A stretch of 64,000 nucleotides of DNA from Methanomicrobiales archaeon HGW-Methanomicrobiales-1. Its GTDB lineage: Archaea; Halobacteriota; Methanomicrobia; Methanomicrobiales; Methanospirillaceae. Under the pieces are notes generated by a model. That model was not told where the DNA came from, did not search any database, and worked only from the letters and a program-made list of their open reading frames with translations. This document shows positions 35,086 through 43,636 of the stretch, in pieces (the stretch's first letter is position 1; every line of letters begins with the position of its first letter). The position numbers and the translations under genes were made by a program. The stretch covers positions 290,111-354,110 of the forward strand of contig PGYM01000002.1 of assembly GCA_002839675.1 (NCBI GenBank), written 5' to 3'.

Positions 35086-36528
35086 ATGAAACTTTTTTCT
35101 TTTCGCGATCAAAAAAATGTCTGTTCCACGGAAAATACTCAGGGTGTCACTATCCTGACCGGTGATCCGAAAAAAGCAATTATCTCCTTATCAGGGCCGA
35201 TGATCATCGCAATGCTCCTGATGTCCAGTTATAACGTCGTGAACGCGATCTGGGTTGTAGGCCTGGGTTCTGATGCTCTGGCTGCCATCGGGTTCATGTC
35301 TCCCCTGTTTATGGTTCTCATCGGTCTGGGAAGTGGCATTGGAGCAGGGGCGACATCGGCCATCGCCCGGATGATCGGCGCAGGCAACCGTAACGGTGCA
35401 AGCAACGGTGCAGTGCATGCACTTCTCATCGCTCTCATCCTGTCAGCGATCGTTACTATTCCGCTTGTCGTCTTTGCAGAACCGATAGCCCTCCTTTTTG
35501 GTGCCGGTGAAACTGCCGGTCTTGCAGTGGCATACGCGCAGGTTCTCTTCGCTGGTTCATTCTTCATCATTTTTGTCAATATTGCATATGGCATCCTCAG
35601 AGCGGAAGGTGATGTAAAAAGAACGATGTATGCCATGGTGGCTGCAACTCTTCTGAATATGGTCCTGGACCCTCTCCTGATTTATGGTCTGGGCCTCGGT
35701 ATTGCAGGAGCCGCGTGGGGCACGATCATCTCCCTTGCAGCGGTAACGGTTGTCCTTTGTTACTGGTTTTTTATCAAAAAGAATTTGTACGTTTGCTTTT
35801 CCCGGCAGGTCTTCACCCCGTGCCGGAGCGTGGTCTCAGATATCCTGAACGTGGGAATCCCGGCCAGTGTTGAGTACCTGCTGATGTCTGTAATGTGTAT
35901 AATTCTCAACCTGATCCTCGTTATTGTAGCAACCACTGATGCTGTAGCGGTCTTTTCCGTTGGATTCAGGATTGTATCATATGGAATCGTTCCCATTGTC
36001 GCGATCGGCACATCCGTGGTATCGGTAGTCGGTGCGGCATATGGGGCCCGGTATTATGAAAAGATCCGGGTTACACACACGTTTTCGATCCTCCTTGGGA
36101 TTGCTCTTGCTCTCTGCGTCAGTCTCCTGACCGGGGTGTTTGCATATCCGATTGCCACCATCTTCTCTTATTCGCAGGAAAGCGCCCATCTCTACCCGGC
36201 CATCGCCGCATTCATCGGTGTCATGTGCCTGTTTTATCCATTTGTACCGCTGGGTCTGCTTTCGTCTTCCGTGTTTCAGGGAGTCGGTAAAGGACCGACC
36301 TCCCTGTTTCTCACGTTCATGAGGAGTCTTGTGTTTGCCGCAGTTTTTGCGTACATGCTCGCAATCCCTCTAGGTATGGGAGAACAGGGTGTCTGGTGGG
36401 GGCTGATTGCTGGTGAAATACTCGGCGGTTTGCTGGCATTTGCTTGGGCGCGATTGTACCTTTCACAACTGGACCGCTTGACTGGGGAAGACACGCCACT
36501 ACAAAAGGGGGAACCGGAAACCACTTGA
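35086..36528 (+). CDS. MATE-family multidrug exporter
   Basis: A 480-residue twelve-helix antiporter of the MATE family, exporting drugs or metabolites in exchange for Na+ or H+. Typical motifs are SGPMIIAMLLMSSYNVVNAIWV at the N-terminal helix pair, GLGSGIGAGATSAIARMIGA and ILRAEGDVKRTMYAMV. It lies 13 bp after the ABC permease on the same strand, so it is probably the last gene of the TrmB-controlled cluster. Substrate unknown. The C-terminus (GEDTPLQKGEPETT) is a short soluble tail. Confidence 0.92.
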   Translation: MKLFSFRDQKNVCSTENTQGVTILTGDPKKAIISLSGPMIIAMLLMSSYNVVNAIWVVGLGSDALAAIGFMSPLFMVLIGLGSGIGAGATSAIARMIGAGNRNGASNGAVHALLIALILSAIVTIPLVVFAEPIALLFGAGETAGLAVAYAQVLFAGSFFIIFVNIAYGILRAEGDVKRTMYAMVAATLLNMVLDPLLIYGLGLGIAGAAWGTIISLAAVTVVLCYWFFIKKNLYVCFSRQVFTPCRSVVSDILNVGIPASVEYLLMSVMCIILNLILVIVATTDAVAVFSVGFRIVSYGIVPIVAIGTSVVSVVGAAYGARYYEKIRVTHTFSILLGIALALCVSLLTGVFAYPIATIFSYSQESAHLYPAIAAFIGVMCLFYPFVPLGLLSSSVFQGVGKGPTSLFLTFMRSLVFAAVFAYMLAIPLGMGEQGVWWGLIAGEILGGLLAFAWARLYLSQLDRLTGEDTPLQKGEPETT

Positions 36529-36900
36529 AAAAAGACGACCCGCAGGATCAAAAATGTTGAGGGGATACACATGAAACAGCACCATTAAAACTAAAAAGAG
36601 TTTTTAGGAACGTTATACCCGGGGATACTGGCAACTGGTATAGAATCAGGATGAGGACACATCACAAGGTTAAAAAAACAAACACCCGGCAAAATCCTGC
36701 CTTGTGGAGTCCAATAATTCAAAAGAACCTGCTTTTTACCCTCTCTGTCTTGAGCCGGTACCGGGGACGAAATTCCAGTTTACCCTGATAAATGTCCGGA
36801 AGAATAAAAGGAAAACTGGCATATCCATATCAATTGGTGCAGGGTGAAAAGGATCTGTTGCCATCAATTCTTTTATCCCATTACTCCTCCATTTCTAAGT
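36529..36900. other. 372-bp intergenic region with the parvulin promoter
   Basis: An A-rich inverted repeat AAAACT-AAAAAG-AGTTTT (about 36587-36606) follows the MATE gene and may mark its transcript end. A TATA-like TTTTATCC at 36871-36878 lies 25-30 bp before the parvulin ATG, which suggests a leaderless message. A strong GAGGGGAT site precedes a five-codon ORF at about 36571-36588; I give it no weight. Otherwise nothing was recognised. Confidence 0.5.
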
Positions 36901-37182
36901 ATGGCACAACAGGCACGTGCATCCCATATCCTGGTAAAGACCGAAGACGAAGCGAACAAGATCATGAAACGGGTCGCTGACGGCGAAGATTTCGCAGCAG
37001 TTGCCAAGCGTTTCTCATCCTGCCCGTCAGGAAAGCAAGGGGGAGACCTCGGCTGGTTCGGCAAGGGCATGATGGTTCCCGAGTTTGAACAGATCGCATT
37101 TACCGAGGAAGTTGGCAAGGTTGTCGGCCCGGTAAAGACCCAGTTCGGTTTCCACGTCATCAAAGTGACCGGCAAAAAGTAA
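36901..37182 (+). CDS. Parvulin-type peptidyl-prolyl isomerase
   Basis: A 93-residue stand-alone parvulin that speeds proline cis-trans isomerisation during protein folding, here cytoplasmic because no signal peptide is present. Motifs: ARASHILVKTEDEA at the start, FAAVAKRFSSCPSGKQGGDLGWFGKG and QFGFHVIKVTGK at the end. ATG 36901 gives the standard MAQQARASHIL; an in-frame ATG 57 bp upstream would add improbable sequence. The message may be leaderless (TATA-like box at 36871-36878). It is followed after 16 bp by the acetolactate decarboxylase gene on the same strand. Confidence 0.94.
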   Translation: MAQQARASHILVKTEDEANKIMKRVADGEDFAAVAKRFSSCPSGKQGGDLGWFGKGMMVPEFEQIAFTEEVGKVVGPVKTQFGFHVIKVTGKK

Positions 37183-37198
37183 TTTCCGGCATACGGTC

Positions 37199-38026
37199 AT
37201 GGACACCAAATTTTTTCTCGGCATCGGCCTTGCGATCGTCCTTGTTTTCTGCGGGGCAGCGGTTTACACTACGTTTACCAAGATTCCGGCTGCTTCAGCA
37301 GTACCCGCAGTACCTGCCGATCATGAGATCCTCTACCAGGTCTCAACCATTGACGCCCTGATGCAGGGAGTGTACGCGGGCGTCCAGCCGGTCGGGGAGA
37401 TGAAAAAGCACGGCGACTTTGGCATCGGCACGTTCGATGCGCTCGATGGCGAGATGATCGTAATTGACGGAAAAGTGTACCAGGTAAAGGCTGACGGAAA
37501 GGTGTACCCGGTAAAAGATACTGCCACCACCCCCTTTGCCACCGTCACGTACTTCGAACGCGACTTTGCGGCAACAACAAACAGGTCGATGAATTTTTCC
37601 ACATTTTCAACCGAGATGAGCAGCCGGCTGCCCACGCAGAATATGATCTACGCAGTCCGGATAAAGGGAACGTTCCCGCTCATGAAAGTCCGGGCAATCC
37701 CTGCACAACAGGAACCGTACCCCTCGCTCACGGATGCAGCAAAGAGCCAGTCGGTCCACACCTACACCAATACCACCGGCACGATAGTCGGGTTCTATAC
37801 CCCGGCCTTTTTCAAAGGCCTCAATGTCGCGGGCTATCACCTGCATTTCATCAGCGATGACCGGCACACCGGCGGCCATATCCTGGATTTCACGGTACCG
37901 GCAGATACAACCGTGGAGTATGACGTCACCCCGGCCTTTGCCATGCCGCTGCCAACCAGCGGTGCATTCACGGGAGTCGATCTCTCGCAGGATCTGAGTA
38001 AGGAACTCGCAAAGATCGAATCCTGA
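37199..38026 (+). CDS. budA: Alpha-acetolactate decarboxylase, exported or membrane-anchored
   Basis: Decarboxylates alpha-acetolactate to acetoin. The 275-residue protein has an N-terminal hydrophobic segment (residues 5-27) and no cytoplasmic start in frame, so it is likely secreted or anchored at the outer face. The enzyme core begins near residue 45 (ILYQVSTIDALMQGVYAG) and includes the zinc site GYHLHFISDDRHTGGHILDF (His-x-His...His) near 205-225, plus the substrate region HGDFGIGTFDALDGEMIVIDG. No acetolactate synthase or butanediol gene is adjacent. It is encoded 16 bp after the parvulin gene. Confidence 0.9.
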   Translation: MDTKFFLGIGLAIVLVFCGAAVYTTFTKIPAASAVPAVPADHEILYQVSTIDALMQGVYAGVQPVGEMKKHGDFGIGTFDALDGEMIVIDGKVYQVKADGKVYPVKDTATTPFATVTYFERDFAATTNRSMNFSTFSTEMSSRLPTQNMIYAVRIKGTFPLMKVRAIPAQQEPYPSLTDAAKSQSVHTYTNTTGTIVGFYTPAFFKGLNVAGYHLHFISDDRHTGGHILDFTVPADTTVEYDVTPAFAMPLPTSGAFTGVDLSQDLSKELAKIES

Positions 38027-38118
38027 CCCGGCTCTTCATTTTTTTTGCGAGCCTTTTTTTGACCAGCAGCACGCATATGATCGGTACACGGCTTATCCGG
38101 CCCGCCAGGCACTTAACC

Positions 38119-38490
38119 ATGAACATCCGCGGAATCAGACAGGAACTACTCAGGCTGCTCCTTGAACTGGGACGGGACGCCCACCCCAACGAGTTCGCGG
38201 CCCTCCTCATCGAAAAGGACGGGGTGATTGAGGAGATGAACCTGGTTCCCGGCACCATTACCGGATCGAGCTCCGCATCGGTCTTTTTCGATATGATGCC
38301 GCTGGGTACCCATCTTGCCGGCAGCGCCCACAGCCACCCGAACGGCGTGCTTCACCCATCCGATGCAGATGTGCGCTTCTTCCCCCGGGCCGGGCGGTTC
38401 CATCTCATCATCGGCTACCCGTACCGCACGGGCGACTGGCAATGCTTCAGCGCTGACGGGGAGCCCTGCAAACTCGAGGTGATCGCGTGA
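38119..38490 (+). CDS. JAMM/MPN+ domain metalloprotease-like protein
   Basis: A 123-residue JAB1/MPN domain protein, an isopeptidase-type zinc fold seen in archaeal ubiquitin-like protein deconjugation and sulfur metabolism. The JAMM motif is complete: upstream Glu in EFAALLIEKDG, then HSHPNGVLHPSDAD. ATG 38119 (MNIRGIRQEL) is the most likely start; in-frame ATGs at 38059 and 38077 would add non-homologous sequence. The stop overlaps the RibL start, GTGA, suggesting co-translation. The target is unknown; release of small modifiers such as SAMPs is a possibility from family knowledge only. Confidence 0.87.
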   Translation: MNIRGIRQELLRLLLELGRDAHPNEFAALLIEKDGVIEEMNLVPGTITGSSSASVFFDMMPLGTHLAGSAHSHPNGVLHPSDADVRFFPRAGRFHLIIGYPYRTGDWQCFSADGEPCKLEVIA

Positions 38491-38951
38491 GCGTCCGCAG
38501 GGTTGTCGCCACCGGTACGTTCGATCTCCTGCACCCGGGGCATATCTACTATCTCGAAGAGTCCAAGAAACTCGGGGACGAGCTCTGGGTGATCGTTGCC
38601 CGCGACATGAACGTTAAACACAAACCCCGCCCGATCATCCCGGAGGAACAGCGGCTCGCGATGATCGCTTCACTCCGCCCGGTGGACCACGCAATTCTCG
38701 GTGACAAGACCGATATGTTCCTCCCGATCGAGGAGATCCACCCGGACGTGATCACCATCGGGTTCAACCAGCTCTTTGACGAGGAAAAACTCCGGTCGCA
38801 GCTTGCCGCACGTAACCTTAATCCGGAGATCGTTCGCATAGGAAAATTCGCTGACACCGAACTCTGCAGCTCGCGAAAGGTGGTGCAGGAAATTGTTGCA
38901 AAGCGCGGGCATGACGGGGATAACGATGCCCCGGAAGATGCCCGGAAATAA
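38487..38951 (+). CDS. ribL: FAD synthase RibL (archaeal nucleotidyltransferase)
   Basis: A 154-residue nucleotidyltransferase that makes FAD from FMN and ATP in archaea. The HxGH motif is visible in VATGTFDLLHPGHIYYLEESK and the second site in GFNQLFDEEKLRSQLAAR. The conserved KHKPRPIIPEEQRLAMIASL loop follows the first motif. The GTG start at 38487 overlaps the stop of the JAMM gene (GTGA). The C-terminus is lysine/aspartate-rich and extends a little past the usual core. The assignment to RibL rather than a generic cytidylyltransferase rests on the family resemblance to MJ1179 recalled from memory. Confidence 0.85.
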   Translation: MSVRRVVATGTFDLLHPGHIYYLEESKKLGDELWVIVARDMNVKHKPRPIIPEEQRLAMIASLRPVDHAILGDKTDMFLPIEEIHPDVITIGFNQLFDEEKLRSQLAARNLNPEIVRIGKFADTELCSSRKVVQEIVAKRGHDGDNDAPEDARK

Positions 38952-39059
38952 AAACAGATTTTTTGTAATTTTAACTCTGTTGAAATCTTCTTTTCTGCGT
39001 TGTTTGGTAATTTTCTGCAACTGGTGGGACAGTGCCCCCCTCGTATTCAACCAGATTTG

Positions 39060-39079
39060 ATGGGGGTTGAGACCCCCAT
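39060..39079. terminator. Strong hairpin between convergent genes
   Basis: ATGGGGGT-TGAG-ACCCCCAT forms a perfect 8-bp stem with a 4-nt loop in the 141-bp gap between ribL (+) and the antiporter gene (-). It lacks a T-run on the plus side, so terminator function is a guess. Confidence 0.45.
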
Positions 39080-39092
39080 ACCCCTGTTGACA

Positions 39093-40226
39093 CTAATGCG
39101 GCCGGCGCGTCAATGCCTTGTGCCGGCTGTGACTCACAAGCCCGCGGCGCAGTATGCCGCTGTATTTTGCCATGAATGACCCGACAATGGACGTCAGGAT
39201 AACCATGGCTGCGATCGTTGTGCCCACCACCGGCGATCCATAGATCACCGCAAGAGCAATGGAGAACTCTCCTCTCGCTATGGTATTGGCCCAGATTTCA
39301 AGGCCGGAGAGCGCTGATCCGTGGATGAAAATGCCGGTCAGCAGGCCGGATACCAGCTTGCTGGCAACGGCAAGAAGGCTGATAGCGCCAATCACAAACC
39401 AGTTGGCACCGCCCGAGAAATCAACGGTTACTCCGAAGAAGACGAAGAAGACCACTAAAAAGACATCCTTGAATGGCCGGGCGTGCTGCTCGAAGGCGTC
39501 CGGATCGGTTGTTGCGAATGCGACACCCAGCGCGATCACCATCATCGTCTCGGGTACGCCGAGATACATCGAGAACGATGCGGTGGTAAGGACGGCGGCA
39601 AACGTGAAGAGGATGGGGAGTTCGTCATCCCTTTCGAGAATAGAGATGAGAAATTCCTTGCCATAATGGGCGAGCGCGTAGAGCACCCCGAGCACTGCAA
39701 CGATCTTGACAAAGAAGATGATCAGGTTCTGGTTTCCGGCCGAGAGGATCGCAAGGAAGATGATCAGCACGAGATCTTCAAAGACCATCAGCCAGATGAC
39801 CGTGTCGGACTCGCGGAGCATCAGCTTCCGGTTCTCGATCAATGACGTGAGTGCCATCGCGGTGCTGGAGATATAGAAGGCTGCTGCGATGATGAGCGAT
39901 TCCGTGAACGAAAACCCGAGCATGTACGCTGCGGCAAAACCGATGATCATGTTGACATTGAGATCGATGATCCCGCTGGTCAGGACCGCCGACCGGTTCG
40001 ATGCGATCCGTTCCGGTTTCAGGCCAAGACCCATGAAGAACAATAAGAAGATCAGTCCCATCTCGGAAAAAAACTGGCTGACCTCATTGTTCGTCAACAA
40101 CCCCCCGCCCGCTTTTCCCAGCAGGACACCGGCAAGGATATAGAACGGGATGGCGGGTATCGACAGGTACTTGGTGACGAGGGCCAGTACAAGGCAGACA
40201 AAAAGTGCGACTACGAGTCCTTCCAT
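39093..40226 (-). CDS. Cation:proton antiporter of the CPA2/Kef type
   Basis: A 377-residue membrane protein with eleven or twelve hydrophobic segments, of the KefB/KhtU branch. Conserved stretches are SIPAIPFYILAGVLLGK, FLLFFMGLGLKPERI, and the ion-site-like region SSTAMALTSLIENRK. It probably exchanges K+ or Na+ for protons. ATG 40226 overlaps the stop of the upstream TrkA-C gene (TAATG), so the two form one translational unit with the subunit encoded first. It lacks the NAD-binding TrkA-N domain that KefB carries, which instead fits a two-gene KhtTU arrangement. Confidence 0.88.
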   Translation of the reverse strand: MEGLVVALFVCLVLALVTKYLSIPAIPFYILAGVLLGKAGGGLLTNNEVSQFFSEMGLIFLLFFMGLGLKPERIASNRSAVLTSGIIDLNVNMIIGFAAAYMLGFSFTESLIIAAAFYISSTAMALTSLIENRKLMLRESDTVIWLMVFEDLVLIIFLAILSAGNQNLIIFFVKIVAVLGVLYALAHYGKEFLISILERDDELPILFTFAAVLTTASFSMYLGVPETMMVIALGVAFATTDPDAFEQHARPFKDVFLVVFFVFFGVTVDFSGGANWFVIGAISLLAVASKLVSGLLTGIFIHGSALSGLEIWANTIARGEFSIALAVIYGSPVVGTTIAAMVILTSIVGSFMAKYSGILRRGLVSHSRHKALTRRPH

Positions 40227-40720
40227 TAATTCACCATAATTTCGTTCTCGAACAGTTTGATCTGGTCGCTCTCTCCGATGACCAGCGCCGCGTCACCCTC
40301 TTCGAACATGAACGTGGGGGGCGGGTTGATGATATTGTGGTCGTGCCGGCAGACCGCGATTACGGTTGCGCCGGTCTTGGCCCGGATCTTGAGCTCTTCT
40401 ATCGTTTTTCCGACAACAGCGGACGTGACAAAGAATGTGTGGATGGTAATCCGGAGATCGGCCAGCGCGGAGAAGGCGATCTCGACACTTTCCTGGTCGG
40501 CTTCGATGATTGCTCCGGTAAGGATATTTCCCAGCCTCCGCGCTTCAACCGGAGACAGCTCCGCTGCGCTGGGCGTTTTGCAGCCTTTCTGGAGCGTGTA
40601 CATCTGGATGCCACTGGTCTTGGTGAAAAAAATGGCAACCGTGTCACCCTTGTCAGTCTCGAATTCGTATTTTGTTCCAACACCGGGAAGATTCAGAGAA
40701 CGAAGCGCCATAGCAGACAT
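40226..40720 (-). CDS. TrkA-C domain regulatory subunit of the antiporter
   Basis: A 164-residue cytoplasmic protein whose C-terminal 70 residues form a TrkA-C (RCK-C) ligand domain (VGKTIEELKIRAKTGATVIAV, MFEEGDAALVIGESDQI). The N-terminal part resembles KhtT (LPGVGTKYEFETDKGDTVAIFF). It is expected to gate the antiporter in response to a nucleotide. A TATA-like box near 40736-40747 on the minus strand lies about 22 bp ahead of the ATG, compatible with a leaderless message. ATG 40711 is an alternative three codons inside. Confidence 0.86.
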   Translation of the reverse strand: MSAMALRSLNLPGVGTKYEFETDKGDTVAIFFTKTSGIQMYTLQKGCKTPSAAELSPVEARRLGNILTGAIIEADQESVEIAFSALADLRITIHTFFVTSAVVGKTIEELKIRAKTGATVIAVCRHDHNIINPPPTFMFEEGDAALVIGESDQIKLFENEIMVN

Positions 40721-41119
40721 TAGAAAAACGTTCCTAAAATATATTGTTGTTTTGCTGGCGGAGACTGTAGATGAACGATTTCACCTGAAAAATCAAAAGA
40801 AAAGAGGGGGGTTTGTTGTTAGATCCACACAGAGAGCAACTGATTGGGATCTTCTGAGGTTTTCTGAGAGGTAGGGAGGTGCGAGTTTCGGGCCTTTATG
40901 GCATCTGACACTTCTTTATCGGAATTCGTCCTTCCCACTTACCTAGTTCGAACAATGCGCATATAATCCCCGGAGAGGGCGGGGTGAAAGTGATTTGCCG
41001 GTTCCGCAACTGGGGTGCTAGGATAACTATGATACTTTTTTCATGAATCATGATGATAAATAATGTAGAACCGCGATCTGCTCGCCGGTCTTCATCCACG
41101 AGAACTACGCTGGAGTCTG
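40721..41119. other. 399-bp divergent intergenic region (antiporter and por promoters)
   Basis: The antiporter promoter lies at the left end (TATA-like AATATATTTT near 40737). For the por operon a TATA-like GATAAATAATG at 41053-41063 gives a start near 41085. Two adjacent palindromes TCATGA and ATCATGAT (41041-41054) precede it. The middle (40770-41035) holds an ORF of low quality on the minus strand that I reject, and no other structure. Confidence 0.5.
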
Positions 41120-42007
41120 ATTACCATCGCCGAAATCCCCAAAGAAGAATACGTGCTGAAATGCACATCCGCATGCGCCGGGTGCAGCGATTCGCTGGCA
41201 CTGCGGTACGTGCTCAAGGCAGCCGGCCCCGACACCGTCATGGTAGTGCCCGCCTGCTGCACGAGTGTTATCCAGGGCATCTACCCGAACACCGCGTTCA
41301 ATGTGCCGGTCTACAACATCGCCTTTGGCGCTGCTGCTGCCTGCGCATCGGGCATGAGCAATGCGTTCCGTGCCGTGGGAAAGAAGACGAATGTTATCGT
41401 GTACGCCGGCGACGGCGGCACGCTCGATATCGGCATCCAGGCGATGTCGGGCGCATTCGAGCGGGGCACCGATTTCCTCTATATCTGCTACGATAACGAG
41501 GCCTACGGGAACACCGGCATGCAGCGCTCCGGGGGCACGCCGATGGGCGCAAAGACCACCACCACGCCCACCGGCAAGACCGATGCCAAGAAGGACATCG
41601 ATGCGATCGTTGCCGCCCACGACCCGCCCTACATGGCAACCGCGTGCGCAGCCTACCCGCAGGATATCTTCAAGAAAGTGCAGAAAGCCCTCACTTTCCG
41701 CGGCCCCACCTTCATTCATATTCTTGCACCGTGCCCGCCCGGCTGGCGCTACCCCACCGAAAAGACCGTTGAGATGGGAAAACTCGCGGTCAAGAGCGGC
41801 ATGTGGGTGCTCTACGAGCGCGAGTACGGGAAGGTCACGATTGGCCCGCAGTCGAAGGTTGCGATGAAGAAACCTATCCCGCTCGAAGATTACCTCTCCC
41901 CGCAGGGACGGTTCAAGGGCATTGATGCGAAGGTTGTCGAGATTCTCAAACAGCGGATCGCAAAGAACTTCAAACGGCTGGCAGCCGAAGAGGAGGCATC
42001 AGCATGA
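41120..42007 (+). CDS. porB: Pyruvate:ferredoxin oxidoreductase (pyruvate synthase) beta subunit
   Basis: Thiamine-pyrophosphate-binding subunit of pyruvate synthase, which makes pyruvate from acetyl-CoA, CO2 and reduced ferredoxin for biosynthesis. Visible are the cluster cysteines CTSACAGCSD near the N-terminus, the TPP motif VIVYAGDGGTLDIG and the following DNEAYGNTGMQRSG. Reading in frame from 41120 gives ITIAEIPKEEYVLK, a plausible family N-terminus, with GGAG at 41112-41115 four bases before an ATT codon. No ATG, GTG or TTG is available there, so an ATT start is my preferred reading; GTG 41153 is the conservative start. Gene order is B-A-G-D. Confidence 0.9.
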   Translation: MTIAEIPKEEYVLKCTSACAGCSDSLALRYVLKAAGPDTVMVVPACCTSVIQGIYPNTAFNVPVYNIAFGAAAACASGMSNAFRAVGKKTNVIVYAGDGGTLDIGIQAMSGAFERGTDFLYICYDNEAYGNTGMQRSGGTPMGAKTTTTPTGKTDAKKDIDAIVAAHDPPYMATACAAYPQDIFKKVQKALTFRGPTFIHILAPCPPGWRYPTEKTVEMGKLAVKSGMWVLYEREYGKVTIGPQSKVAMKKPIPLEDYLSPQGRFKGIDAKVVEILKQRIAKNFKRLAAEEEASA

Positions 42008-43116
42008 AGAAGATCGCCACCGGCAACAAGGCCGTTGCTGAAGCGGTAAAACAGGCAAACCCCACGGTTGTCGCTGCGTACCCCATCACCCCGCAAACCG
42101 AGATCGTGGAGCAGATCGCAGAGTTCGTGACCAGCGGCCAGATGCCGGCCAAATATATCGCCGTCGAGAGCGAGCACTCCGCGATGGCAGCCTGTATCGG
42201 TGCCAGTATCACCGGCATTCGCACGTTCACGGCCACCAGTTCGCACGGTCTCCTCTACATGCACGAGATGACCAACTGGGCTGCAGGAGCCCGCCTCCCG
42301 ATCGTGATGGCAAACGTGAACCGTTCGCTCGGGCCCGGCTGGAATATCTGGGCGGAGCACACCGATGCCCTGCAGGAACGCGATACCGGCTGGTTACAGG
42401 TCTATGTGAGCACCGTGCAGGAAGCCTACGATGCCACCCTCATGGCGTTCCGGATCGCTGAGCACAACGATGTGCTGCTGCCCGTGATGGTGAACCTTGA
42501 CGGGTTTTTACTCTCCCACATCATGCAGCCGGTTGATACCGTTGAATTGGGGGATTTCATTCCCCCGATACACCTCCCGTATGCTATTGATCCCAAACAC
42601 CCGGCAGGGTATGGCACGCTGACCGGCCCTGACCAGCAGTTCAGGTTCCGGTGGGATATCGAGCGCTCGATGCGGGACTCGGTCAAGGTCATTGAAGAGA
42701 CCGAGAAAGAGTTCGCGAAGCGCTTCGGCAGGAAGTACGGCTTTACCGAAGATTACCGGTGCGAGGACGCCGATGTGATCGTTATTGCGATGGGGACGCT
42801 CGGCAAGGAAGCGGAAGTCGCTGTTGACATCCTCAGGAATGAGGGGATCAAGGCCGGCTCGATGCGTATCCGCTGGCTGCGTCCGTTCCCGAAACTCGAC
42901 CTGAAAGGAAAGGAAGTCGTGGTCATCGATCGCGATTACTCGTTCGGGTTCGGCGGCATCCTGGCAGGCGAGATCCGGTCCAAGACCGGCATCAGCCTCT
43001 ACAGCGTGATCGCGGGTATCGGCGGGCAGGAAGTGACCTACGATGATGTCGCGGGCTTTGTCCGGACCCGTCGTATAGGCGAAGAGTTCTGGTTCGGGGT
43101 GAACGACCATGTTTGA
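42004..43116 (+). CDS. porA: Pyruvate synthase alpha subunit
   Basis: Alpha subunit carrying the pyrimidine-binding half of the TPP site. Motifs include KKIATGNKAVAEAVKQANPTVVAAYPITPQTEI at the N-terminus and VESEHSAMAACIGASITGIRTFTATSSHGL, the hallmark of this superfamily. At 370 residues the size is normal. The ATG at 42004 overlaps the porB stop (ATGA), and it runs 8 bp into porG, so all four subunits are translationally linked. Confidence 0.95.
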   Translation: MKKIATGNKAVAEAVKQANPTVVAAYPITPQTEIVEQIAEFVTSGQMPAKYIAVESEHSAMAACIGASITGIRTFTATSSHGLLYMHEMTNWAAGARLPIVMANVNRSLGPGWNIWAEHTDALQERDTGWLQVYVSTVQEAYDATLMAFRIAEHNDVLLPVMVNLDGFLLSHIMQPVDTVELGDFIPPIHLPYAIDPKHPAGYGTLTGPDQQFRFRWDIERSMRDSVKVIEETEKEFAKRFGRKYGFTEDYRCEDADVIVIAMGTLGKEAEVAVDILRNEGIKAGSMRIRWLRPFPKLDLKGKEVVVIDRDYSFGFGGILAGEIRSKTGISLYSVIAGIGGQEVTYDDVAGFVRTRRIGEEFWFGVNDHV

Positions 43117-43636
43117 GATCCGCATCCACTCCCGGGGCGGGCAGGGCGGCGTGACTGCGGCCCGGCTCCTTGCGATGGCCGCACTCCATGACGGCAAGTA
43201 CGCGACCGCGTGCCCGTTCTACGGTGCCGAGCGCCGGGGCGCACCGATCGTCTCGTTCGTCCGCATCGATGACAAGCCCATCAAAGTCTACAGCCAGATC
43301 CGGCAACCGGACATGGTGGTTGTGCTCGACGAGAGTGTGATGGACGTAGTCGATGTCCTGCACGGGCTCAAGAAGGGCGGCCGCGTCTTCCTCAACAGCG
43401 CAAACAAAAAAGCGTTTGAAGGTTTTGAGAGCCGCAACGTGGACCTGACCGGCATTGCACTGCGCGAGAACCTCGTGGTAGCCGGAAGCCCGATCTTAAA
43501 CACACCGGTGCTCGGGGCTCTCGCCAAGATGGGGATCGTCACCGCAGACTCCGCAAAAACAGCGATCCGCGAGATGTTTTCCGATGAACGCAATGTCAAA
43601 GTGGCTGAAGCGGCCTATAAGGAGATGAGCGCATGA
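43109..43636 (+). CDS. porG: Pyruvate synthase gamma subunit
   Basis: The 175-residue gamma subunit, which contributes to the CoA site. The signature IRIHSRGGQGGVTAARLLAMAAL opens the protein, followed by FYGAERRGAPIVSFVRIDD and a C-terminal part NTPVLGALAKMGIV. The ATG at 43109 lies inside the porA 3' end. The stop overlaps porD as ATGA. Confidence 0.95.
   Translation: MFEIRIHSRGGQGGVTAARLLAMAALHDGKYATACPFYGAERRGAPIVSFVRIDDKPIKVYSQIRQPDMVVVLDESVMDVVDVLHGLKKGGRVFLNSANKKAFEGFESRNVDLTGIALRENLVVAGSPILNTPVLGALAKMGIVTADSAKTAIREMFSDERNVKVAEAAYKEMSA

Noticed and set aside
39060-39079. Hairpin as part of the 3.5-kb G-rich repeat family
   Set aside because: It shares only the G5/C5 arms with that family; the surrounding bases do not align.
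40896-41099. 67-codon minus-strand ORF between antiporter and porB
   Set aside because: It lacks a ribosome site, covers the por promoter and shows no motif.
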